Part shown: one piece after another, positions 8,175 through 15,361 of the stretch
Numbering within the stretch: position 1 is the stretch's first letter
Layout: each line of letters opens with the position of its first letter
Assembly (NCBI GenBank): GCA_012271065.1
Contig: JAAXHE010000275.1
Coordinates: 1 to 17,470, forward strand
Direction of reading: 5' to 3'
DNA: 17,470 bases
Origin: Candidatus Latescibacterota bacterium
GTDB lineage: Bacteria > Latescibacterota > UBA2968 > GCA-2709665
Made by a program: the position numbers and the translations under genes
Notes under the pieces: model-generated
What the model saw: the letters and a program-made list of their open reading frames with translations, nothing else
The model's database searches: none
What the model was told of the DNA's origin: nothing

Positions 8175-8240
8175 ACCGTTGGGCCCGAGGGCACGTTCAA
8201 GCGTCAAGAGACCTGGTTTGGACTCTCAACACTTGCTTTT

Positions 8241-8266
8241 GGATCACGCGGGGGGCACCCTGATCC
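8241..8266. repeat. Short GC-rich inverted repeat between the precursors
   Basis: GGATCA and TGATCC arms flank a 14-base C/G-rich centre that can add three more G-C pairs. No T-run follows on either strand, so it is not a clear terminator; it may be a structured part of the leader RNA. Confidence 0.35.
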
Positions 8267-8478
8267 ACCGTAAGTTAAAGACTAGCCATCGAAAATAGCC
8301 CCCAACGCCAATGTAATCCACTCTTCCATCTTTTTCACGTCAATTATCAGCCGCTTTAACAACACGCAGACGTGCACCATTGATGACTTTGCGAAGAGTC
8401 CCTGTCCGTCTGCGAGAATCGATATCCTAGACAAACGTACCGTCAGGTGACGCCGCCTCGTAGGATGCCAGTTCGTGA

Positions 8479-8682
8479 CTACAGTGTACCGGGTGGGACG
8501 TCCGGCTCGGGCAAACTTACGCCAAATATCTCTGCGACCAGGTTTCTAATGAGGCGCCCGAGTCCGGCGTCCCCGCCGGTAATACGTGCAGTCTGTCCTG
8601 CGCTCAAGTCCTCCGTCCGCATGGGCAGCCGGGCAGGAATTCCGGACGAGTCCGCAGAGCGTGATACAATGCGACTGTTCAT
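8479..8682 (-). CDS. Double-glycine-leader precursor peptide, short amphipathic core
   Basis: 67-aa precursor. The leader (1-37) ends EDLSAGQTARITGG, with Leu at -12, Ser at -11, Ile at -4 and Gly-Gly at -2/-1, a good C39 leader pattern. The 30-residue core starts DAGLGRLIRNLVAEIFGVS, which can form an amphipathic helix, and ends in a Pro-rich tail (PEPDVPPGTL). There is no Cys. The frame is open for 20 codons further upstream, but I set the start at 8682 because a full AGGAGGTGA lies 5 nt before this ATG and because it gives a normal leader length. It is the first gene of the export locus, 373 bp before the second precursor. It shares a PPG near the C-terminus with that precursor but is otherwise unlike it. 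No known family is recognised. Confidence 0.74.
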   Translation of the reverse strand: MNSRIVSRSADSSGIPARLPMRTEDLSAGQTARITGGDAGLGRLIRNLVAEIFGVSLPEPDVPPGTL

Positions 8683-8686
8683 GTCT

Positions 8687-8696
8687 ATCACCTCCT
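8687..8696 (-). promoter_or_regulatory. Consensus Shine-Dalgarno that fixes the start of the 67-aa precursor
   Basis: GAGGAGGTGA on the minus strand matches the 16S anti-Shine-Dalgarno over nine bases, 5 nt from the ATG at 8682. It rules against the longer frame starting at 8742. Confidence 0.8.
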
Positions 8697-8762
8697 CTCG
8701 TAGACATCCCGGCGACAAACGAAGGATGCCGTTTCCTGACAAGCCGTATGCTGCTGTACGTC

Positions 8763-8794
8763 GCCAAAATATCTTTATTTACAATGATTTATGA
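8763..8794 (-). promoter_or_regulatory. AT-rich block, candidate promoter region of the export locus
   Basis: A 32-base AT-rich stretch (CATAAATCATTGTAAATAAAGATATTTTG on the minus strand) in otherwise GC-rich sequence, about 80-110 nt upstream of the first precursor. Several poor -10-like hexamers (TATTTT, GATATT) are present without a good -35, so only the region, not a precise promoter, can be supported. Confidence 0.3.
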
Positions 8795-8959
8795 GTGCTC
8801 TTTCGCGGTTCCGGCACTCCCCCATTGGCGCTGCTTCGACTGTGAATCAACGGAGACGTCGCGTGACCCTGCACGCTTGCGTCCGGCGCCTCCGTCAACG
8901 CATTGGACTCGCAATGATTGTGCCACTCGCGATGCCCGGGACTTAACTGTCTGGTATAC

Positions 8960-8998
8960 AAGAAAGAAAACAACGCCGGCCTTCCAGCAGGCCGGCGG
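8960..8998 (-). terminator. Intrinsic terminator, minus strand
   Basis: Perfect eight-base GC stem (CGCCGGCC 8974-8981 with GGCCGGCG 8990-8997) and an eight-base loop, followed on the minus strand by TTGTTTTCTTTCTT. It would stop transcription entering the peptide locus from the right. Confidence 0.72.
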
Positions 8999-9103
8999 TC
9001 GACGTCCAGATCCTGAACAATGTGTTCCATTTTGCGGCACTCGGATGAAACCTTGTTGCATTTCGCGCCGCTCAAAACCTGACTGAAAAAGAGTCGTCAC
9101 CAC

Positions 9104-9137
9104 ACAAAAAAACACCGGTGACAAAGCCACCGGTGTT
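9104..9137 (-). terminator. Intrinsic terminator, minus strand
   Basis: Perfect ten-base stem (AACACCGGTG 9111-9120 with CACCGGTGTT 9128-9137), a seven-base loop and a run of seven T on the minus strand. No minus-strand gene ends nearby; the closest is the cupin gene, more than 900 bp upstream. Confidence 0.75.
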
Positions 9138-9461
9138 AGACGCACCATGGACCCGCGGAGGGGTGATTTCAGCCTGCGTTGGGCGGGCAGTCGTTAGATT
9201 CCCTGGAAGTCAATGTAAAACGCCGCTGGGAAAACCTGCCACTTGAGCCTTACCGTTACTGTTGCCGAGGTGGGGAGATGTCGTTAAACTTGGTGACAGG
9301 TCCGCTGCTCGCGCCTAATGAGTCTCTTCGGACGCCGGGGTTCTCTGGCCCATCCCTAAACGCATCCGTTCAATACCCGCAACCCATCGAATTCCATGCG
9401 TATATTCTGAAGAATACTGTCTCCGACATTCGGTAAATTCGCGCTCACGGGCCTGGGCGGC

Positions 9462-9890
9462 GTGGTTGTCAATCTCGGTTCGTTTCAACTGATGCTGACG
9501 CTCGGCGTACACGCGCTGCTGGCGTCGCCGATTGCGATCGAGCTGTCCATCATCTCCAATTTTCTGCTCAACAACTACTGGACCTTCGGGAGTCGCTCGC
9601 TGCCAGGAAAGCGCCGGATTCGGGGGTTGAAGTATCATCTTGTATCGCTCGTGTCGCTAATGTTGAGTTACGGCACGTTCGTCCTGCTTTCCGTACTGTT
9701 CGCGGATGTGCCGCTGGTGATCCTGCAGGGGTGCGCGATCGCCCCGGCCGGCGTGCTGAACTACTCCGCCAATTCTCTCTGGACATTTCGCGAGGCGCCT
9801 CCCGAGGCCGCGGATGACGTCCAGGACGGTAACCGGATGAGGCGCACGCACGCCAGGCATGCATTGCTGGTCACTACGCAATGGTGTTGA
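9462..9890 (+). CDS. GtrA-family membrane protein, possibly 5'-damaged
   Basis: Small four-helix membrane protein of the GtrA-like family, which assists lipid-linked sugar transfer or flipping in cell-envelope glycan synthesis. The given frame starts at GTG 9462 (142 aa), but family-like sequence begins earlier: FGKFALTGLGG precedes the GTG in the same frame back to 9411. There it meets a TGA, and before that an ATG at 9396 (MRIF-stop). Conserved features include SNFLLNNYWTFGSR and a second LNYSANSLWTFRE near the end, both typical of the family. No ribosome binding site fits any start. GtrA domains are often standalone or fused after a family 2 glycosyltransferase; no such domain is visible upstream. 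The gene is either truncated, uses a non-standard start, or has a sequencing error at the TGA. It is the only plus-strand gene. Confidence 0.75.
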   Translation: MVVNLGSFQLMLTLGVHALLASPIAIELSIISNFLLNNYWTFGSRSLPGKRRIRGLKYHLVSLVSLMLSYGTFVLLSVLFADVPLVILQGCAIAPAGVLNYSANSLWTFREAPPEAADDVQDGNRMRRTHARHALLVTTQWC

Positions 9891-10042
9891 CTGCGACGAA
9901 GTCGAAAGCGGAAGGGGGGCTTTGGATTCAGAAGCGGGATATTGCCAGGCGGAACGACGGGGCTCGAGAGGTGAGAAATGCGATGGGCAGGACACCCGGT
10001 TCGAACGATAACTCGATCGTATAACTGGACGAACGAGATATG

Positions 10043-10459
10043 TCACCCGTCGTGAATTGCTTCCAACTCGGGCAGGAGCCGAACACTCTCCTGTTCGTTG
10101 GGGTCGGTGCGGGCGATGACGGCGATGCAGGGTTCGGTGTCGCTGGCGTTGTACGGAAGGTGGGGCACACCGGGCGGAATGTAGACGAAATCGCCGCTGT
10201 TGACGGACACGTGCTCCTCCAGGTTTTCACCGTACCACATTCCGGACTTGCCGCTGATGACGTAGACGGCGCTCTCGTGGCCATCGTGCAGGTGGGGCCT
10301 GGAGCGCTCACCCGGAGGGATGGACAGCAGGTGCATGCTGAGTCCCCGGGAGCCGGTGTTTTCGGCCGTGACACCCTTACGGTAGGTAAAGGCCTGCTTG
10401 CCGGTGAAGACGTCCTGTGACCGAATCAGCTTGCAAGTCTGAGCAGTCCGCGACGGCAT
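10043..10459 (-). CDS. Single-domain cupin protein
   Basis: 138-aa cupin with both metal-binding motifs intact. Motif 1 is PPGERSRPHLHDGHESAVYVISG (48-70) giving H56, H58 and E62; motif 2 is GDFVYIPPGVPHLPYN (89-104) giving H100 and N104. It is expected to be a soluble metal-binding beta-barrel. The substrate cannot be assigned; small stand-alone cupins of this type include sugar isomerases, dioxygenases and regulators. GGAGAG lies about 8 nt before the ATG. It follows the methyltransferase gene by 59 bp on the same strand, so the two may be co-transcribed. Confidence 0.87.
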   Translation of the reverse strand: MPSRTAQTCKLIRSQDVFTGKQAFTYRKGVTAENTGSRGLSMHLLSIPPGERSRPHLHDGHESAVYVISGKSGMWYGENLEEHVSVNSGDFVYIPPGVPHLPYNASDTEPCIAVIARTDPNEQESVRLLPELEAIHDG

Positions 10460-10518
10460 AATTCATCTCTCCCGGATTTTACGACATTGTTGATTGATTG
10501 CCTGCAGATTTTGCGTTT

Positions 10519-11295
10519 TCACGCGCGTTGTGTCTTCACGGCTCGACAACAGAAAACAGGCCAATAGAACTCGAAATCGTCGTCACCCGAACGACGAATC
10601 CCGAACTCGCTTCTGACCTCCCGCGGCGCGTCGGCGAAGTCCCGGTACAATCCCTTTATTGCCTCCGCAGGCGTCCCCGACCTCTCAACCCAATCCGACA
10701 ACGTCATTTCAACCCTCGTGTACGCCGTATGGGTCAATTCGAATCCGGTGCCGCCCAGGTCCCTTCGCCACTCCTTCGGCGTCGGCGCCGTCACATGCGT
10801 TGGATCCCGTTCCACTTCCACGCGATGATGCCACGCCGCGACCACCGGATCTTCCGACGTCGTCGTGTCGCACAGAAGAAAGACGCCCCCCGGTCTCAAC
10901 ACGCGGTGGACTTCTGAAAGAAACCGGCCGATGTCCTGAAAATGGTGCGGCGCCGTCCTGCAGGTGACCAGGTCGATCGATGCGTCAGGATATGAAATAT
11001 CGCATGCATCGACAATCTCGAAGCGTACGTTCGCAATGCCTCGCTCATCGGCGATTCTGCGGGCCTGATCCAGCATCCCCTGCGCGATGTCCGAAGCCAC
11101 GATTGTGTCACAAAAACCGGCAACCGAGAATGCCGTGAAGCCGGGACCCGTGGCAATATCGAGACCTAGGGGGTAGCGTTCGACGGACGCCCATGCGTTG
11201 AGGATGCGCAGACTTTCTCCTGATGAGTGCACATCGCTCACGGCATATTGGGCCGCCTGGCGATTGAACTGCTCCCCGGCTGAATTCAATCTCAT
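10519..11295 (-). CDS. Class I SAM-dependent methyltransferase
   Basis: 258-aa soluble methyltransferase of the Methyltransf_11/UbiE-like type. Motif I is LGLDIATGPGFTAFSVA (43-59); the acidic residue binding the SAM ribose is D69 in ASDIAQGMLDQA; VDACDI (95-100) follows; LVTCRTAPHHFQD (109-121) and VLRPGGVFLL (132-141) match motifs II and III. The C-terminal part (about 150-258) is divergent and probably forms the substrate cap, so the substrate cannot be named. The ATG has only a weak AAGG upstream. It lies 202 bp downstream of the SelA-like gene and 59 bp before the cupin gene. Confidence 0.9.
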   Translation of the reverse strand: MRLNSAGEQFNRQAAQYAVSDVHSSGESLRILNAWASVERYPLGLDIATGPGFTAFSVAGFCDTIVASDIAQGMLDQARRIADERGIANVRFEIVDACDISYPDASIDLVTCRTAPHHFQDIGRFLSEVHRVLRPGGVFLLCDTTTSEDPVVAAWHHRVEVERDPTHVTAPTPKEWRRDLGGTGFELTHTAYTRVEMTLSDWVERSGTPAEAIKGLYRDFADAPREVRSEFGIRRSGDDDFEFYWPVFCCRAVKTQRA

Positions 11296-11497
11296 TCCCG
11301 CGATTTTACCTTCTTACTCAAGTCAAACGCCAATAATCCGTCACCGTCGCCGCTGCGCCGCCGGCTTCGCGCCAGGGCAAAGCGATACGACGCGCTACCG
11401 CACGGGAATTGAAAGCAGGGATAATTACGGTGAGCCGGGGACAGGAATCCATCGCTACGTTTTCAACCAAATCCCGCGCAGGCAAGCCTGTATCCTC

Positions 11498-12634
11498 TCA
11501 CGACGTGCCGAGGACCTCACGCAGGCGCTCGCCGACGACCTTCAGGTCCTCGTCCGTCAGGGTCGGCACCGACACGTGGAGCGCATCCGCGGAATCCCCC
11601 AGCACGATGCTCGGCCGGCCCTCCTTCAGTTCGTCCAGGACCTGCGACAGTGATTTTCCAAGGGCCTTCTCGTCGAACCGGATCAGCAGCCCGCTGCCGA
11701 GCCCGCGTTTTTCGGTCACGTGTTCCACCTGGATGTGCGAAACTCCATTCAATGAGCTGAACAGGTCGTCGGCCTTGCGTCGGTGGTCAGCGAAGCGCGC
11801 GTCGTGGTCCATTTCAAACCATTCCTTCAATGCGGCAGTCACGGCGATAACTTCCTGCCGGTCAACCTTCAGGGGACGGCCCACGGTTCGCCGCTCCTCG
11901 GTCTCGAATCCGATGAAACCCTGCACGAAAGCCGCGTCCACCAGGTCTTTCCTTCCGCACATGATCCCCGTGGAATTGCATGCGCCGAAGTATTTCGCGC
12001 CGTATCCCACCACGTCCGCGCCCATCCGGGGGTACCGGCACATGACGTCCAGCGGGAATACCTGCGAGGCCGCATCCACGATTACCGCGACGCCGCGGTC
12101 CCTCGCGATGGCTATGGCATCTTCCAGCGGGACAACGCCCGGCCCCCCGCCAGGGGCGACGTAGAGCAGGCCTGCCGTGCTATCGGTCATCGCGGCCCGC
12201 AACTGGCTCTCCGTCGTACCGTCCCCGTCACCAACCTCCACCAGCTTTCCGCCGTAAATCGTCACGCAGCGTTCGTATTTGTACCGCTGCCCGGACTGAA
12301 TCAGAAACTCGTCGCGCATCCCCGTCGTGTCAGGCAGCCGCTCCATCCTGCCGCGGTCGTTTCCCGTCATGCATGCGGCCGACCCCAGCGCCAGCACGGA
12401 CGCGCATCCGGGCGTCACCAGCGCCGCTTCCGCCCCCAGCATCCCCGCAATCACTTCGCCCGACCCCTTCAGCAACTCCTTCATATCCACAAAGTACCGG
12501 TTCGCATCCTGCATCGCCCGGAGCACACCGGGAGAGAGACGCGAACCGCCCAGCACGGTCTGGCTACCCATACCGTTGATCACCGGATTCACGCCCACGT
12601 CTTCGTAGATCCGGCGTCCACTCTCGCTGTCCAT
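11498..12634 (-). CDS. SelA/DgaE-like PLP-dependent enzyme (fold type I)
   Basis: 378-aa enzyme of the SelA-like branch of PLP enzymes, which includes L-seryl-tRNA(Sec) selenium transferase and D-glucosaminate-6-phosphate ammonia-lyase. N-terminal VGVNPVINGMGSQTVLGGSRLS is typical of the group. VIVDAASQ (184-191) carries the aspartate facing the PLP ring nitrogen, and GYGAKYFGACNSTGIM (210-225) carries the likely PLP lysine, K214. The moderate length and absence of selenium genes nearby argue for a sugar- or amino-acid-related lyase, not a true selenium transferase; the substrate is unknown. The frame is open to a TTG at 12670, but the ATG at 12634 has GAGGTG just upstream and gives the usual N-terminus, so I use it. 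Confidence 0.85.
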   Translation of the reverse strand: MDSESGRRIYEDVGVNPVINGMGSQTVLGGSRLSPGVLRAMQDANRYFVDMKELLKGSGEVIAGMLGAEAALVTPGCASVLALGSAACMTGNDRGRMERLPDTTGMRDEFLIQSGQRYKYERCVTIYGGKLVEVGDGDGTTESQLRAAMTDSTAGLLYVAPGGGPGVVPLEDAIAIARDRGVAVIVDAASQVFPLDVMCRYPRMGADVVGYGAKYFGACNSTGIMCGRKDLVDAAFVQGFIGFETEERRTVGRPLKVDRQEVIAVTAALKEWFEMDHDARFADHRRKADDLFSSLNGVSHIQVEHVTEKRGLGSGLLIRFDEKALGKSLSQVLDELKEGRPSIVLGDSADALHVSVPTLTDEDLKVVGERLREVLGTS

Positions 12635-12760
12635 ACGCACCTCATAAAAGGGAAATGATCCGGGCGGCAACTGACATTCCTGCGGTTCACAACGCCGCTG
12701 ACGACGCCGACAAGATACCCCTCATGAATATGCCGATCAATGCCTTTTTGTACTTATGCA

Positions 12761-12791
12761 CGAAAAACAGGGCGACCACAAGGGTCGCCCC
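12761..12791 (-). terminator. Intrinsic terminator after the CBM9/DUF5916 gene
   Basis: Eight-base perfect stem (GGGCGACC 12770-12777 with GGTCGCCC 12783-12790), an ACAAG loop and a T5 run on the minus strand, about 135 bp after the stop of the gene at 12927. Almost the same sequence recurs at 15103-15136. Confidence 0.7.
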
Positions 12792-12926
12792 TACGAAAAA
12801 TCATAAATCGTCAGGATGGATCTGCAAAGCCGGACTGCCGATTGAGTTGATCCGACAGTAAATCTCAGAAGAACCCGTCTGACGTGTACTCTTCCCCGGT
12901 CACGAATCGACCGGTTGACGTCGAGG

Positions 12927-14984
12927 TCATTCAATCGCCTTTCCGAAACCTGGAACGCCGGATTCGAATAGATACGCGACTTTCGCGAACACGGCTCGAT
13001 TACCCGGCCTGCCATCCACGAAGACGAAGTAGATATGGCTTTCCGGCGTGAATTCATAATCAAAGATGGCATTGAAACTAAGGGAATTTTCATCCCGTAA
13101 CCGTTCCTCAATGCGTTCAATATAGATACGCCAGCCGACCCTTCGAGTCAGTTGGTAGTTGCCGCGCAACCGGAATACAATCGTGTTGCGATTCGCTTCC
13201 CATGAAAGATAGCCGAGATCGACATCCACAGTCGTTTTTTCCAATAGGTTGAGACCTGCGGAGAAACTTGAATATCGGCTGATTTCCCCTCGGCGAAGCC
13301 CGATTCGACCAAATGCGCTCAAGTGCCACCGCTGTGCCGTATAATTCATCTCTGAGCCAAGAAACCTGGTGTCGAAGAGTTGGCCAACTTCGCGCAATGC
13401 GCCGAAACCACCGAACGTCGCGAAATCGATCCGGCCAATTTCGACTTTGAACCGGAGCTCGTTACGCCGTTCGCTCAGCAGCTTATCTGCGTTGGTTTGG
13501 TATGCGTGGTACATTTCAGCCGTCAATGACCGCACGAGACTGGTCTCCGGCGGTCCGTAACTGTATCTTGCCCGGGCACGCTTGCGATGGAACGCGTCAT
13601 CTTCAAGTCCGATCTCGTTGGGACGAAAGCCGTCCTGGATTTCTTCAACCCCGACCTGGGCCATCCAACCCTCATGGACCCACGTCAGCGCCTGGTGGTA
13701 CGCGCTATGTGTTTGACCACCAACGGAATTCACGGCAAATTGAGACGTTGCAGTCAAGTCTCGACCAAATCCAAATCGACCATTGAGAGACAGAAGCAAC
13801 ACGTCTCTGTCTTCCTGGTGTTTCCGGACTCCCATGAACCCGACGACCGTGCGTTCGCCAATGTCGTAGTTGACACGACCGGCCAGGAGATTCGCCTGCT
13901 TTTTGCTGTCCCCATCGTATCGGTCGATCATCTTTCCGTAAGTGTTGATCACGGCGAAATTCGCTGCGCGAAATCTGCCGGCTACTTTCGTCCCGATATC
14001 GATTTCCTGCACGCGGCGGGTATAGTACAGGTTAAGGGGCAACTTGAACAGTTCGGTGCCCTCCCGGTAAAATGGCCTGCGTTCCGGCAGTGACAGCTCC
14101 CTGTCGCTAACTATGTTGATTCGGGTCGGGTCACTTTCCAACTGAGAAAAGTCGGGGTTGAACGTCACATTCGAAGTGAGGTGCGTCGAGACCGGTACAA
14201 TAAAGTCCAGGCCCCCGTCGAAATCATCCTGGCGGTCATCTATCGCACGATAAGTGGCGTAGGGTAGAATGCCGATTTTCGGTTCAATGCCGATCTTTCC
14301 AAGATTCAATCCTGTCAGATCGCCGAACTCGGACACACGACCGAAAAATGCGGAAGGCGCCCAGGAATAGGATTGACCGCTTATCGGATGCGTCCTCCAG
14401 AAGTTGATTCCCCACGTCGCATTGTGCGGATCAAACCGGAGCACTCGAAACGGGATCGAGAATTCTGCGGTCCAACCATGGCGATATTTTCTTACTTTTG
14501 ATTCCCATACGGCATCCCAGCTCATATCGAATACACTCTCATTACCTATCCGTTCGTCCATCTGCGTGCCAAACGTGTTTGTCGCGAAAACGTAACAGTT
14601 ACGCCGGTCTCGATAGGTGTCCAGCATCACTTCCACGCAGTCATTATGCCAGATACGGGAATCACGTCGGGTCATTGTTTCCCTCAGATTCGCCATATCC
14701 GGTTCTTCACAATATATGCCGATGTAGAGCGCCTCTTCGTCGTACAATATCCTGACTTCAGTCTTCAGACGCGCGGGGTGAATACTTCCTTGCTTTATAC
14801 GAAAAAAACCTGTCGCAATCGGTGCGTGTTGCCATACGGCGTCGGATAGCTCGCCATCTATAACCGGTGCGGTTTTCACCCTTACGGCATGGGCGACCCG
14901 GGTCCGGTGCTGATCATCGGCGCCCAATGACACCGGCATCAGCAATGTCGCAACGACGCTGCAAATGTGTAATCGCTTTTTCAT
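12927..14984 (-). CDS. Secreted CBM9-like/DUF5916 outer-membrane beta-barrel protein
   Basis: 685-aa protein starting MKKRLHICSVVATLLMPVSLGA, a signal peptide. A CBM9-like sugar-binding domain spans about 33-205 (TAPVIDGELSDAVW, then EEALYIGIYCEEPD). It is followed by a DUF5916-type region of alternating aromatic strands (about 225-685) with the typical FNPDFSQLESDPTRIN and LPERRPFYREGTELF segments, expected to form an outer-membrane beta-barrel. Such proteins are thought to bind or take up polysaccharide-derived ligands; the ligand here is unknown. The frame is open upstream to 15068, but the signal peptide places the start at 14984. Its start overlaps the stop of an 8-codon upstream frame (14981-15007) that has the only good GGAGG, suggesting coupled translation. 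Confidence 0.87.
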   Translation of the reverse strand: MKKRLHICSVVATLLMPVSLGADDQHRTRVAHAVRVKTAPVIDGELSDAVWQHAPIATGFFRIKQGSIHPARLKTEVRILYDEEALYIGIYCEEPDMANLRETMTRRDSRIWHNDCVEVMLDTYRDRRNCYVFATNTFGTQMDERIGNESVFDMSWDAVWESKVRKYRHGWTAEFSIPFRVLRFDPHNATWGINFWRTHPISGQSYSWAPSAFFGRVSEFGDLTGLNLGKIGIEPKIGILPYATYRAIDDRQDDFDGGLDFIVPVSTHLTSNVTFNPDFSQLESDPTRINIVSDRELSLPERRPFYREGTELFKLPLNLYYTRRVQEIDIGTKVAGRFRAANFAVINTYGKMIDRYDGDSKKQANLLAGRVNYDIGERTVVGFMGVRKHQEDRDVLLLSLNGRFGFGRDLTATSQFAVNSVGGQTHSAYHQALTWVHEGWMAQVGVEEIQDGFRPNEIGLEDDAFHRKRARARYSYGPPETSLVRSLTAEMYHAYQTNADKLLSERRNELRFKVEIGRIDFATFGGFGALREVGQLFDTRFLGSEMNYTAQRWHLSAFGRIGLRRGEISRYSSFSAGLNLLEKTTVDVDLGYLSWEANRNTIVFRLRGNYQLTRRVGWRIYIERIEERLRDENSLSFNAIFDYEFTPESHIYFVFVDGRPGNRAVFAKVAYLFESGVPGFGKAIE

Positions 14985-15007
14985 CGTGAGATACGATTCA
15001 ATCGCAT
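14981..15007 (-). CDS. Eight-codon upstream ORF overlapping the CBM9/DUF5916 start
   Basis: ATG at 15007 with GGAGG 3 nt upstream encodes MRLNRISR and stops at a TGA that overlaps the next ATG (ATGA). The larger gene itself has no good ribosome binding site, so ribosomes may enter here and reinitiate. The spacing of 3 nt is short, and the uORF could be chance. Confidence 0.35.
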   Translation of the reverse strand: MRLNRISR

Positions 15008-15361
15008 TATCCTCCAAATGGACGACTGAAAGGGTTTCTATCGGCCGATCCTCCGCACTTACACCCATCAGGATGCACCCTGAGGGACCTTTTCACGACG
15101 CACAAAAAAAACAGGGCGACCACATGGGTCACCCTGACGCCTGAAAGGTGTCCATTCCGGATCAACCGCGCGACGTCATCTCTCGCCGACGGGTTTCGAT
15201 CGCCGGCCGGTCGCGCCGACGTATTTCGACCTCGTACACGGTACGTGGGCGAACTTCCGGAGGAGACGACGCCAATCCGATAAGGCATGAAAAACGGGGA
15301 TCCCTTTCCCGATGCGCTCGGCGGAATCCCCTGGTTTTTTCCGTCTTCGATTTCCGGATCG
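14985..15361 (-). other. Intergenic region upstream of the CBM9/DUF5916 gene
   Basis: 377 bp without a full-length gene. It contains the 8-codon frame, its GGAGG, and the terminator of the upstream lipocalin-like gene (15103-15136). The promoter of the CBM9/DUF5916 gene should lie between 15008 and 15102, but no convincing hexamers were found. Confidence 0.45.
15103..15136 (-). terminator. Intrinsic terminator after the lipocalin-like gene
   Basis: Stem CAGGGCGACC (15112-15121) with GGTCACCCTG (15127-15136). The single C-A mismatch on the plus strand becomes a G-U pair in minus-strand RNA, and eight T follow with one G after the first. Orientation and position fit termination of the gene ending at 15362. 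Confidence 0.75.

Larger units (their letters stand above)
8106..8478 (-). other. Inter-precursor region, 373 bp, likely untranslated leader
   Basis: No convincing gene on either strand. It holds two inverted repeats (8151-8174 and 8241-8266), a GC-rich GCCCTCGGGC palindrome near 8183-8192, and the ribosome binding site of the downstream precursor. A 32-codon frame at 8282-8380 has no ribosome binding site. Its length suggests either a separate promoter for the 96-aa precursor or a structured 5' leader; I could not find good -35/-10 hexamers. Confidence 0.5.
8683..9461. other. About 780 bp without a convincing gene
   Basis: Frames here are arginine- and serine-rich shadows with no homology that I recognise and no good ribosome binding sites. 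Content seen: the Shine-Dalgarno and AT-rich block upstream of the first precursor, two minus-strand terminators (8960-8998 and 9104-9137), and the frame-interrupted 5' end of the GtrA-like gene (9396-9461). Confidence 0.55.

Noticed and set aside
8282..8380. 32-codon minus-strand frame (contains MEEWITLALGAIFDG) between the two precursors
   Set aside because: No ribosome binding site before any of its starts and no Gly-Gly leader; cannot be told from chance.
8238..8430. Minus-strand frame fragments with RLRVVKAADN and DGRVDYIGVGGYF, faintly reminiscent of ribosomal protein S16
   Set aside because: Interrupted by a TGA, no start codon or ribosome binding site, and the likeness is too short to trust.
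8779..9148. Two overlapping minus-strand frames of about 100-119 aa
   Set aside because: Both run through the terminator at 8960-8998, are Arg/Ser-rich, and lack ribosome binding sites.
9179..9436. 85-aa plus-strand frame before the GtrA-like gene
   Set aside because: No recognisable features, no good ribosome binding site, and it overlaps the damaged 5' end of the GtrA frame.
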